Of a stretch of DNA of 64,000 nt, positions 8,332 through 15,499 are shown in pieces; within the stretch, counting starts at the first letter, position 1, and each line of letters starts with the position of its first letter. The stretch is from NCBI RefSeq assembly GCF_029210485.1, contig NZ_JARGET010000029.1, positions 62,001 through 126,000 on the forward strand, written 5' to 3'. The translations under genes and the position numbers were made by a program. Below the pieces are notes generated by a model that searched no databases, was not told the origin of the DNA, and saw nothing but the letters and a program-made list of their open reading frames with translations. The stretch is from Hoeflea sp. YIM 152468 (GTDB lineage Bacteria > Pseudomonadota > Alphaproteobacteria > Rhizobiales > Rhizobiaceae).

Positions 8332-8844
8332 TTACTTCATCAACTTTGCCACCTTGCCGCAATAGCGCTTCGAGACCGGATTCATCCGCTTGGCGCCATG
8401 TCCGGCATTGTATTTGAGGATCGTGCCGCAGGTGGTGCCGCCGCCCAGCTGGTGCGCCTTGGCCAGATACTTCATGCCGAACTTGATATTCGTTTCCGGA
8501 TTATACAGCCCCTTGGTCGTGCCCCTGTAGCCCATCATCCGTGCCGTCGCCGGCTTGATCTGCATCAGCCCGACCTCGCCTGCCGATCCGCGCGCATTAG
8601 CCCGGTAATTGCTTTCGACTGAAATCACCGCATGAGCCAGAGATTCCGGAACCCCATGGGTCTTGGCGTATTGGGATATCAACTTGCCGTGCGGACGGGA
8701 TGAATAGCCGAAGGTCAGTTCGGACCCCTTGATGCTGCTTTTGGAGATCGAACCGGTGATCTCGCCGGATGTGGCGGTGGTTTCGCAGCCCGACAGAGCA
8801 AAGGAAAACAGGGCCGCAGCAGCAGCCGAAAGTACTAGACGCAT
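8332..8844 (-). CDS. Small lytic transglycosylase lipoprotein (SLT domain)
   Basis: A 170-residue exported muramidase-type lytic transglycosylase. The N-terminus MRLVLSAAAAALFSFALSGC is a lipoprotein signal with lipobox ALSGC. The SLT core follows: AHAVISVESNYRANA holds the catalytic Glu (SVES), then GSAGEVGLMQIKPATARMMG, and NIKFGMKYLAKA and LKYNAGHGAKR, matching family-1 transglycosylases. ATG at 8842-8844 was chosen to begin the lipoprotein signal; a longer upstream frame lacks one. It should cleave peptidoglycan glycan strands at the membrane surface. It is followed by other cell-wall genes in the same orientation, but spacings of 245 nt or more argue for separate transcription. Confidence 0.92.
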   Translation of the reverse strand: MRLVLSAAAAALFSFALSGCETTATSGEITGSISKSSIKGSELTFGYSSRPHGKLISQYAKTHGVPESLAHAVISVESNYRANARGSAGEVGLMQIKPATARMMGYRGTTKGLYNPETNIKFGMKYLAKAHQLGGGTTCGTILKYNAGHGAKRMNPVSKRYCGKVAKLMK

Positions 8845-9089
8845 AGTGTGATAAACTCCGATGGCGCCTTGCCCACCCGCTCTCTGGCGGCAAATGGGGC
8901 ACACCCTTGGCGCGTTTCTTGTCAGCCTGGACCCGCATGTGGCCTGAGGCCGGTGCGCGATCCGTGCGTTGGAGCGTTCTCAATTGGGGCAAACACGGGC
9001 GTATTTATGGTTCGGCAACAAAAAAATGCTGCATCGCAATAAACTTGCGTTTCAACCTGTAACATTTAACTCCGGGCGATCGTCGAGCG

Positions 9090-9851
9090 TCAGGCGACGG
9101 TGGGCAAGGCGGAGAGCAGTTTGTGCAGGGTGCCGATGGTAGAGGCATCGGCAATGCCATCCACCCGTTCGGGCCGGAAATGGCGCTGAAACGCGCTGAT
9201 GGTCGCGGTCATCTGGGTGCTGAAGGAGCCGTCAACATCGACATCGTAGCCGTAAAGCGCCAGCATCGTCTGAAGCGCCTCGACCGGCTGGCCGACATCG
9301 CCTTCCTGGAAAAACCGGCCACCGCCAACCGGTAGCGGCTCGACCCAATGGCCGATGCCCTCGGCATGCAGCCGGTTCCATGGAAACACTTCGCCCGGAT
9401 CCTGCTTGCGCATCGGCGCAATATCAGAATGGCCCAGCACCCGCTCGGCAGCGATGGCATTGCGTGCGATGATGTCGCGGCACAATGCGATCACCGACTT
9501 GATTTGCACATCCGGGAAGGGGGGTGAGCCTGCCCCATGCCCCGGATTGGCAATTTCGATACCGATCGAGGCCGAATTGATGTCGGTCTCGCCCTTCCAG
9601 GTGCTTTGTCCCGCATGCCAGGCCCGCCGCGCCTCGGGAACCAGTTGGGTGATCACCCCGGCCTCATCGATGAAATAATGTGAAGAAACGTGGCTTTCCT
9701 CGGTGCAGAGCCAGTCCAGTGCCGCTTGCGCTGTCGGCATCCCGGTATAATGCAGGATCAGCATGTCGGGCGAGCGCCCCTGCTTGCGGTCGCCGTGATT
9801 GGGTGACGGGCAGACGCGGGCGGCGGCAAAGTCAGGTTCAAACGCACTCAT
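9090..9851 (-). CDS. N-acetylmuramoyl-L-alanine amidase (AmpD-like, Amidase_2 plus PG-binding)
   Basis: A 253-residue zinc amidase cleaving the MurNAc-L-Ala bond. The Amidase_2 domain spans about residues 15-165, with zinc ligand His in LILHYTGM, AWHAGQSTWKG, SIGIEIANPG and GHSDIAPMRKQDPG holding the remaining His/Asp ligands. A peptidoglycan-binding type 1 domain follows (about 185-250, VEALQTMLALYGYDVDVDG). No signal peptide is seen, which fits a cytoplasmic AmpD-like recycling role, though some relatives are exported by other means. Its start overlaps the stop of the DnaJ-like gene by 4 nt (ATGA), so the two are co-translated. Confidence 0.93.
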   Translation of the reverse strand: MSAFEPDFAAARVCPSPNHGDRKQGRSPDMLILHYTGMPTAQAALDWLCTEESHVSSHYFIDEAGVITQLVPEARRAWHAGQSTWKGETDINSASIGIEIANPGHGAGSPPFPDVQIKSVIALCRDIIARNAIAAERVLGHSDIAPMRKQDPGEVFPWNRLHAEGIGHWVEPLPVGGGRFFQEGDVGQPVEALQTMLALYGYDVDVDGSFSTQMTATISAFQRHFRPERVDGIADASTIGTLHKLLSALPTVA

Positions 9852-10558
9852 GCAGCCGCACGCGCTTTCTCGATCAACGCAAAGGCATCATTGAGCGTAG
9901 CCATCCGGTCGTTGGCGATGCTGAGAAATTCATCAGGCACGCCGCGGGCACGCAACCGGTCAGGATGGTTTTCGGACGCAAGCGTCCTGTAACGCTTCTT
10001 CGCCTCGTCAAAGGAGACAGATTCCGGCAATCCAAGCACGGCATAAGGGTTGAGGCCGTTCGGATGCACATGCCGCGCCATGATCTGGTTGAAATGCGCC
10101 TCGTCGACTTTGAAGATATCGGCCACATTGGCGATAAATTCGAGCTCCTTGTCGTGAATGACCCCGTCCGCCTTGGCGATGTGAAACAGCCCGTCGAGAA
10201 CATCTTCTAGCATCGCGCAATTGGCATCGCCCGAACCGCACATCCCGGCAACCCGCTGCGCGTAGGCCTGATATCCGGCCACATCCTGCTTGGCGAGATT
10301 GTAAAGCCGCGCCACATTGGCGGCTTCAGCCTCGGGAAACGCAAAAATCTCCTGAAAGGCCCTGACTTCTTCCGGCGCGACAATGCCGTCGGCCTTGGCC
10401 ATCTTGGCTGACAGGGCGATGACTGCGACCGAAAACGCCACTCGGCGCCGGGTTTCGGGATCCCCCGCAAACACCGTGCGCACGGCTTCGACAACGCCTG
10501 AAAAGGCGGTGGCGGCGGTTTCGCCAATGGCTTCAAACAGGCGGCTGAACATAGACAT
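9848..10558 (-). CDS. TerB/DnaJ domain protein (DjlA-like co-chaperone)
   Basis: A 236-residue protein with an N-terminal TerB-like helical domain (about residues 38-155; AKADGIVAPEEVRAFQEIF and KADGVIHDKELEFIANVADI are its two acidic repeats). A C-terminal J domain (about 168-232) contains the HPD signature in ASENHPDRL. The layout TerB-J resembles DjlA-type co-chaperones of DnaK, but the DjlA transmembrane segment is not evident. It overlaps the downstream amidase gene by 4 nt. This pairing with an AmpD-like amidase is common in rhizobia, and the functional reason is unknown. Confidence 0.9.
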   Translation of the reverse strand: MSMFSRLFEAIGETAATAFSGVVEAVRTVFAGDPETRRRVAFSVAVIALSAKMAKADGIVAPEEVRAFQEIFAFPEAEAANVARLYNLAKQDVAGYQAYAQRVAGMCGSGDANCAMLEDVLDGLFHIAKADGVIHDKELEFIANVADIFKVDEAHFNQIMARHVHPNGLNPYAVLGLPESVSFDEAKKRYRTLASENHPDRLRARGVPDEFLSIANDRMATLNDAFALIEKARAAA

Positions 10559-10620
10559 GATTTGTTCTTACGCGATTTGGTTGGGAAAATCGAGTATGGC
10601 GCAGTGCACAATTTCTTGCC

Positions 10621-10653
10621 CATCCATCATCTTTAACGATCTCATCCATCATC
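10621..10653. promoter_or_regulatory. 22-bp-period direct repeat in divergent promoter region
   Basis: CATCCATCATC occurs at 10621-10631 and again at 10643-10653, a 22-bp period (about two helical turns), between the divergent DnaJ-like and EamA genes. Such phased half-sites can bind a regulator dimer. No promoter consensus is clear. Confidence 0.3.
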
Positions 10654-10697
10654 GGATTTCGTTGGCCGCGCCGATCTTGTCCCGCTATGGAGGTGGG

Positions 10698-11636
10698 ATG
10701 TCCGACACGCTCCCCCCAGTCAGGCCGGGCACGGCAGATGCTGCCCGGCCCTGTGCTCCCTCCCCGCCTGCGCCAGCGCACCCGCTCGCCGGATTGGCGC
10801 TCGGGTTCATCGGCGTGCTGTTTTTCGGCGCGACATTGCCTTTCACCCGGATCGCACTGGAAGGTTTTTCACCGGCCTTCATCACCTGTGGCCGTGCCGC
10901 CATCGCCGCCCTGGTCGCAGGCGCGACGTTGTATCTGCTCTCCAGGCCGTTTCCGCGCAAGCACACGCTTTCGCTGCTCGCTGCGGGCATCCTGCTGGTC
11001 TACGGTTTTCCCGGTTTCTCCAGCGTCGCCATGCAGACCGTCCCCGCCTCCCATGGCGGCGTTGTGCTGGGCGTGTTGCCCCTGATGACCGCCTGTTTTG
11101 CCGCCCTGTTCGGCGGCGAGCGCCCCGGCCTGGCATTCTGGACCTGGAGCGCCGCCGGGGCTGCGCTGGTGATCGTCTTCTCGCTGTCGGGCGCCGACAT
11201 CGAACCTGGCATCGGCGATGTCTGGCTGGGCTGCGCGGCCCTTTCGGCTGCCTGTGGCTATGTCATCTCCGGCAAGCTCTCCCGCACCCGTCCAGGCTGG
11301 GAAGTCATCAGTTGGGCGCTGGTTGTCACCGCGCCGCTGTCGCTCGCCGGCACGCTCTGGACCTGGGAGACCGGTATCCGCGCCCCCGATGCCTATGCGG
11401 TGGTTGCGCTTGCCTATCTGGGGCTCGGCTCGATGTTCGCCGGCTTCATCTTCTGGAACTGGGGCATGGCGATTGGCGGCATCGCCCGCGTCGGGCAGGT
11501 GCAACTGCTGCAAAGCTTTGTCACACTCGGTCTTTCAGCGCTGATGCTGGGCGAAACCATCACTGCGGTCACGCTCGGTTTCGCCGTCGCCGTCGGCTTC
11601 GTGGTCTGGTGCGGGCGCAAGGCCAAGGTCGGCTGA
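10698..11636 (+). CDS. DMT superfamily (EamA) transporter
   Basis: A 312-residue inner-membrane protein with about ten predicted helices and two EamA repeats. Recognisable segments are GLALGFIGVLFFGATLPFTR at the start of repeat 1, SVAMQTVPASHGGVVLGVLP and, near the end of repeat 2, GMAIGGIARVGQVQLLQSFV. EamA proteins export or import small metabolites; the substrate cannot be inferred. The start ATG at 10698 is preceded by GGAGG (10689-10693). A proline-rich cytoplasmic N-terminus (about 30 residues) precedes the first helix. It is a single gene divergent from the DnaJ-like gene. Confidence 0.88.
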   Translation: MSDTLPPVRPGTADAARPCAPSPPAPAHPLAGLALGFIGVLFFGATLPFTRIALEGFSPAFITCGRAAIAALVAGATLYLLSRPFPRKHTLSLLAAGILLVYGFPGFSSVAMQTVPASHGGVVLGVLPLMTACFAALFGGERPGLAFWTWSAAGAALVIVFSLSGADIEPGIGDVWLGCAALSAACGYVISGKLSRTRPGWEVISWALVVTAPLSLAGTLWTWETGIRAPDAYAVVALAYLGLGSMFAGFIFWNWGMAIGGIARVGQVQLLQSFVTLGLSALMLGETITAVTLGFAVAVGFVVWCGRKAKVG

Positions 11637-11877
11637 AGACAACGCCGCTTGGAAGGAAGGAAACGATCGGCGACGCTGCAGGCACGGCCGCGAAACCATG
11701 GGCCCTGTTCTGCAAAGAGTGGCATCAATGGTCAAGGGCGGGAGATGGCCGGCACCGCAGCCTTGCGACCTGTGAGGCAGGCCTCACTCTGGCGCGCTGA
11801 TTTATCCTGTCGCAAAAGACCCGGTTATCGCTTATGTTTTGTCTGTGAAATCCCGGCGAAATGAATAGGTAACGGCC

Positions 11878-12420
11878 ATGACTGAACAGAAACCTCCTCA
11901 GGCGACCTCGACAAAACCTCAGGACATGATTGTCTCATCCCGTCACCTGGCAACCGAGGAAGGCTGGCAGTCCTCCGAATTCGAGTACGGTCTGATCCTT
12001 GCCTACAATGGCTTTGCCCGCTGGGTGGGCCGCTGCATGGTTGCTGCCGGCTACAGCGGCCTGACCACGCTGGAGATTCTGGTTCTGCACCACATCAATC
12101 ACCGCAGCCGCAAGAAACGGCTGTCCGACATCTGTTTCCAGCTCAACATCGAAGACACCCATACTGTCAATTACGCCCTGAAAAAGCTGCAAAAAGCCAA
12201 ACTCGTATACGGCAACAAGGTCGGCAAGGAACTGTTCTACAGCGTCACCGCCGAAGGTGAAGCCCTGTGCATCAAATACCGCGAAGTGCGCGAACAGTGC
12301 CTGGTCGACAACCTCAAGCACATTGAAAACATGCCCAAGGATCTGCGCGAGACCGCAACCGTGCTGCGCACCCTGTCCGGCCTTTACGATCAGGCGTCCC
12401 GCGCCGCCAGTTCGCTATAG
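11878..12420 (+). CDS. Winged-helix DNA-binding protein (MarR-like, COG5631 type)
   Basis: A 180-residue regulator. The segment GLTTLEILVLHHINHRSRKK then LSDICFQLNIEDTHTVNYAL forms the helix-turn-helix, and KKLQKAKLVYGNKVGKELFY is the wing. The N-terminal SRHLATEEGWQSSEFEYGLI is typical of this MarR-related family. Members sit beside transport and amidohydrolase genes in Rhizobiales. Here it converges with dctM of a TRAP operon (4-nt gap) whose other end carries a palindromic operator, so it may regulate that module; this is inference from position. Confidence 0.85.
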   Translation: MTEQKPPQATSTKPQDMIVSSRHLATEEGWQSSEFEYGLILAYNGFARWVGRCMVAAGYSGLTTLEILVLHHINHRSRKKRLSDICFQLNIEDTHTVNYALKKLQKAKLVYGNKVGKELFYSVTAEGEALCIKYREVREQCLVDNLKHIENMPKDLRETATVLRTLSGLYDQASRAASSL

Positions 12421-12424
12421 CGCG

Positions 12425-13726
12425 TCAATTGCCCATCAGCGACGGCAGATAGGTGGCAAGGCCGGGAAAAATCGTGATCAGCGCCACCGACAGCAGCAGC
12501 AGCAGGAAGAACGGCAGCGCCGCCTTGGCGATGCGCAGGATGTCGAACCCGGTCAGGCCCTGAATGACGAACAGGTTGAAACCCACGGGCGGGGTGATCT
12601 GCGACATCTCGACCACGATCACCAGATAGATGCCGAACCACAACGGGTCGATGCCGGCTTCCAGGATCATCGGCATGATGATCGAAGTGGTCAGCACCAC
12701 CACGGAAATGCCGTCGAGGACGCACCCAAGCAGGATAAACAGCAAGGTCAGCGCCGCCAGCAAAGCATAGGGCGACAATCCCATGCCGGCAATCCAGGCC
12801 GCCAGATTTCGCGGGATACCGGTGAACCCCATCGACACCGACAGGAAGGCAGCGCCAACGAGGATGAAGGCGATCATGCAGGAGGTGATGGTGGCGCCCA
12901 TCAGGCTTTCCCGCAGCATGCGCCACGACAAGGACCCGTTGACCCAGGCGAGCACGACCGACAGCACCACCCCGACCGCCGCGGCATCGGTTGGCGAGGC
13001 GATTCCGAGATAGATCGATCCGATCACCCCGGCGATCAGCGCCAGCACCGGAACCAGCCGTCCCGATGCCCGGATCTTGGCCATCAGCGGCATGCTTTCG
13101 TCGTCACCGGGAATGCGCGATGGAAACACCAGCGCATAGGCTATGACATAGGCGGAAAACATCGCCACCAGCATCAGCCCCGGCACGATGCCCGCCACGA
13201 AGAGCCTGGCAATGGACTGTTCGGTGGCGACGCCATAGACAATCAAAATGATGCTGGGCGGGATCAGCAGCCCGAGCGTCGCCGACCCGGCCAGGGTGCC
13301 GAGCACCATGTCCGTGGGATAGCCCCGCTCGCTCAGTTCAGGAACCGACATCTTGCCGATGGTCGCAGCCGTCGCTGCCGAGGATCCCGACACCGCGGCA
13401 AAGATCGCGCAGCCGAAAACATTGACATGCAGCAGCCGTCCCGGCAGCCGCCGGAGCCAGGGCGACAGGCCGGTAAACATGTCCTGCGACAGCCGCGAAC
13501 GCAGCAGGATCTCGCCCATCAGGATGAACATCGGCAAGGCAGCCAGCGCCCAGGATGTGCTGTGTCCCCACAAGGTGGTGGCGAGAATGGGCCCGATCGG
13601 CGCACCGGACAGCATCACCATGCCCAACGCCCCCGTCACGATCAGCGCGAACGCCACCCAGACACCAGCGCCAAGCAGCAGCAGCAGCGTCGCAAACAGA
13701 ATGAAGATCGCAACCATGTCTGACAT
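12425..13726 (-). CDS. TRAP transporter large permease subunit (DctM)
   Basis: A 433-residue, 12-helix DctM subunit that forms the ion-coupled translocation channel. Motifs include ALAALPMFILMGEILLRSRL, the conserved GSSAATAATIGKMSVPELSE, ATLGLLIPPSIILIVYGVAT and TPPVGFNLFVIQGLTG near the C-terminus. The length is normal. It lies 10 nt downstream of dctQ and about 640 nt downstream of dctP, giving the order dctP-dctQ-dctM. The three-gene unit is divergent from a hydantoinase/oxoprolinase gene, so the cargo is plausibly a cyclic amide or its carboxylate product. Confidence 0.94.
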   Translation of the reverse strand: MSDMVAIFILFATLLLLLGAGVWVAFALIVTGALGMVMLSGAPIGPILATTLWGHSTSWALAALPMFILMGEILLRSRLSQDMFTGLSPWLRRLPGRLLHVNVFGCAIFAAVSGSSAATAATIGKMSVPELSERGYPTDMVLGTLAGSATLGLLIPPSIILIVYGVATEQSIARLFVAGIVPGLMLVAMFSAYVIAYALVFPSRIPGDDESMPLMAKIRASGRLVPVLALIAGVIGSIYLGIASPTDAAAVGVVLSVVLAWVNGSLSWRMLRESLMGATITSCMIAFILVGAAFLSVSMGFTGIPRNLAAWIAGMGLSPYALLAALTLLFILLGCVLDGISVVVLTTSIIMPMILEAGIDPLWFGIYLVIVVEMSQITPPVGFNLFVIQGLTGFDILRIAKAALPFFLLLLLSVALITIFPGLATYLPSLMGN

Positions 13727-13736
13727 CAGTCCGGCC

Positions 13737-14261
13737 TCATTCGGTGTTCATCTGTTCGATGACCGGCCGGCCGGCACGGGCGGTCTGAACCGTCAGATCG
13801 ACAAGCGCCATGGTCAGGATCACCAGCCCGGCGAGGACCGCAGATTGGGGAATGAACAGCGGGATGGCGATGATGCCTGACGACATGTCGCCAAACTCCC
13901 AGGATTCGTGAACCAGCCGGTACATGTAGAAGCTGGCGAGCCCGGCAACCGCGGCGCAAACGGCAAGGCAAAACAGCTCAGCCAGCAGCCGCCATGCCGA
14001 CGGAACCGTGTTCAGTATCATCGTCACCCGGATATGGCCGCCGCGCATCAGCGTGTAGGCCAGCGCCAGAAACGTCGACGCCGCCAGCATGTAGCCGGCA
14101 AAATCCGCGTAAGACGGGATGGTCATGTTGAACGCGAAGGGACCATACTTGGTGATCAGGTTGAGCAAGACCTGGGCGGTAACCAGCAGGCAGATTGCTG
14201 CGATCAGCCCTGCAGAGAGCAGCCCGCTGCCGGTGTAAACACCATCAAGTAGCTTTCGCAC
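13737..14261 (-). CDS. TRAP transporter small permease subunit (DctQ)
   Basis: A 174-residue, four-helix DctQ protein that pairs with DctM. Visible features are LLVTAQVLLNLITKYGPFAF, the conserved ADFAGYMLAASTFLALAYTL loop-helix and the RGGHIRVTMIL signature after helix 2. The start was set at GTG 14259-14261 because GGGAGGGG lies just upstream. An ATG-initiated frame 27 codons longer has no such site and an unlikely N-terminus. It is separated from dctM by 10 nt and from dctP by about 100 nt containing a heptamer repeat. Confidence 0.9.
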   Translation of the reverse strand: MRKLLDGVYTGSGLLSAGLIAAICLLVTAQVLLNLITKYGPFAFNMTIPSYADFAGYMLAASTFLALAYTLMRGGHIRVTMILNTVPSAWRLLAELFCLAVCAAVAGLASFYMYRLVHESWEFGDMSSGIIAIPLFIPQSAVLAGLVILTMALVDLTVQTARAGRPVIEQMNTE

Positions 14262-14330
14262 ATTCCCCTCCCGCTGACGCGCCCCGTAAGCCTCCGCTAC
14301 ATGTGCACAGCGACGGCTGGCGGGCAACCC

Positions 14331-14363
14331 GCCAACCGCCAACCGTCAACCGTCAACCGTCAA
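14331..14363. repeat. Heptamer tandem repeat after dctP
   Basis: Reading the minus strand from the dctP stop, TTGACGG is repeated three times and then TTGGCGG twice, so a 7-bp unit occurs about five times in 14328-14363. It lies between dctP and dctQ and could vary in copy number. Confidence 0.75.
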
Positions 14364-15338
14364 TCAGTTGGCGTAATCGGCGACAATTGCCTTGGCCTGC
14401 TCGGAAGCGCTTTGCTGCCATTCAGCCTGCATCTGCCCGCCGATTTTCATCAGACCTTCCAGAAGCTCGGCGCTCGGCTCGACCACCGTCATGCCGTTTT
14501 CCTTGAGAACTGCGGTCTGCGCGTCGGTCTCCTTCATGCTCATTTCCAGGCCACGCTGTTCAGCAGCAGCGGCTGCTTCGAGAACCGCAGCCCGCGTTGC
14601 CTCATCAAGTCCGTCAAAGGCGGCCTTGTTGACGACGACGATATTCTTCGGAACCCAGGCATTGATCGGCGTATAGTGCGAGACATAGTCCCAGGCCTTG
14701 CCATTGGCGCCGGTCGAGGGCGAGGTGATCATCGCCTCCACCTGACCGGTCGAGAATGCCTGCGGGATGTCGGGCACTTCAACCTGGGTGGGTGCGGCGC
14801 CCGCCAGGCTCGCAAACTTTTCCAGTGCGGCGTTGTAGGAGCGGAACTTCAGACCCTTCAGATCATCAACGGTCTTGATTTCGGTGTTGGTGTAAAGCCC
14901 CTGCGGCGGCCATGGAACCGCATAGAGCGGCACCAGCTTCTGCCTGGCCAGCAGCTCGGTGATCACCGGCTTCTGTGCTTCCCACAGCCTTGCCGCCTCG
15001 TCATAGCTGGTGGCCAGGAACGGCTGGGAATCAAGCCCGTAGGCGGCATCTTCATTGGTCAGCAGGGACAGGAAGAATTCGCCAATCTGCACCTGGCCGC
15101 CCCGCACGGCATTCTTGATCTCGCCATGCTTGATCAATGAACCGGCGGAATGAACCGTGATGGTCAGGCCGCCATCGGTTGCGGTCTTGATGTCCTCGGC
15201 AAACTGATTGATGTTGACCGTGTGGAATGTCGCATCCGGATACGGAGTCGGCATATCCCATTCAGCAGACTGTGCAGCAGTGGAAAGTGTAGCGGCCAGC
15301 ATGCCTGCGGCGACTGTCAGGGCAAAATTATACTTCAT
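14364..15338 (-). CDS. TRAP transporter substrate-binding protein (DctP)
   Basis: A 324-residue periplasmic binding protein. The Sec signal peptide is KYNFALTVAAGMLAATLSTA with cleavage near QSAEW. The mature part shows DctP-family features: MPTPYPDATFHTVNINQFAE, the GEIKNAVRGGQVQIGEFFLS segment, KGLKFRSYNAALEKFASLAG with the Arg that usually binds a carboxylate, and VPDIPQAFSTGQVEAMITSP. It heads the dctPQM operon. Upstream lie a GGGCCC-based leader hairpin (15369-15388) and the operator shared with the divergent hydantoinase gene. Confidence 0.93.
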   Translation of the reverse strand: MKYNFALTVAAGMLAATLSTAAQSAEWDMPTPYPDATFHTVNINQFAEDIKTATDGGLTITVHSAGSLIKHGEIKNAVRGGQVQIGEFFLSLLTNEDAAYGLDSQPFLATSYDEAARLWEAQKPVITELLARQKLVPLYAVPWPPQGLYTNTEIKTVDDLKGLKFRSYNAALEKFASLAGAAPTQVEVPDIPQAFSTGQVEAMITSPSTGANGKAWDYVSHYTPINAWVPKNIVVVNKAAFDGLDEATRAAVLEAAAAAEQRGLEMSMKETDAQTAVLKENGMTVVEPSAELLEGLMKIGGQMQAEWQQSASEQAKAIVADYAN

Positions 15339-15409
15339 GTTGGTTCTCCTCCGGCTGAGATGCAGGGCGGGCCCTTATCGATGGGCCCTGCCGCCTGCCA
15401 GCCAACTTG

Positions 15410-15441
15410 GTGTAAAAGTTACGTTGACAATTTGTCAACGT
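15410..15441. promoter_or_regulatory. Shared operator and promoter between dctP and the hydantoinase gene
   Basis: ACGTTGACA (15421-15429) and TGTCAACGT (15433-15441) form a perfect 9-bp inverted repeat with a 3-nt centre. Reading leftward, TTGACA (15438-15433) with TTTACA (15416-15411) at 16-bp spacing makes a promoter for dctP, so a bound dimer would block it. Reading rightward the same palindrome supplies another TTGACA, but I see no good -10. Palindromes of this form are bound by GntR/FCD-type regulators in other systems; here the regulator is unknown. Confidence 0.7.
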
Positions 15442-15499
15442 TTTGTGAGAAGATCAACCTAAATATTTGTTTGGCAGTTTTGTCCGCAGGGAGACACCG

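Noticed and set aside
12257-13723. Long + strand open frame rich in Gln/His/Arg opposite dctM
   Set aside because: It mirrors the dctM gene, has compositional bias typical of antisense of GC-rich membrane genes, and matches no family.
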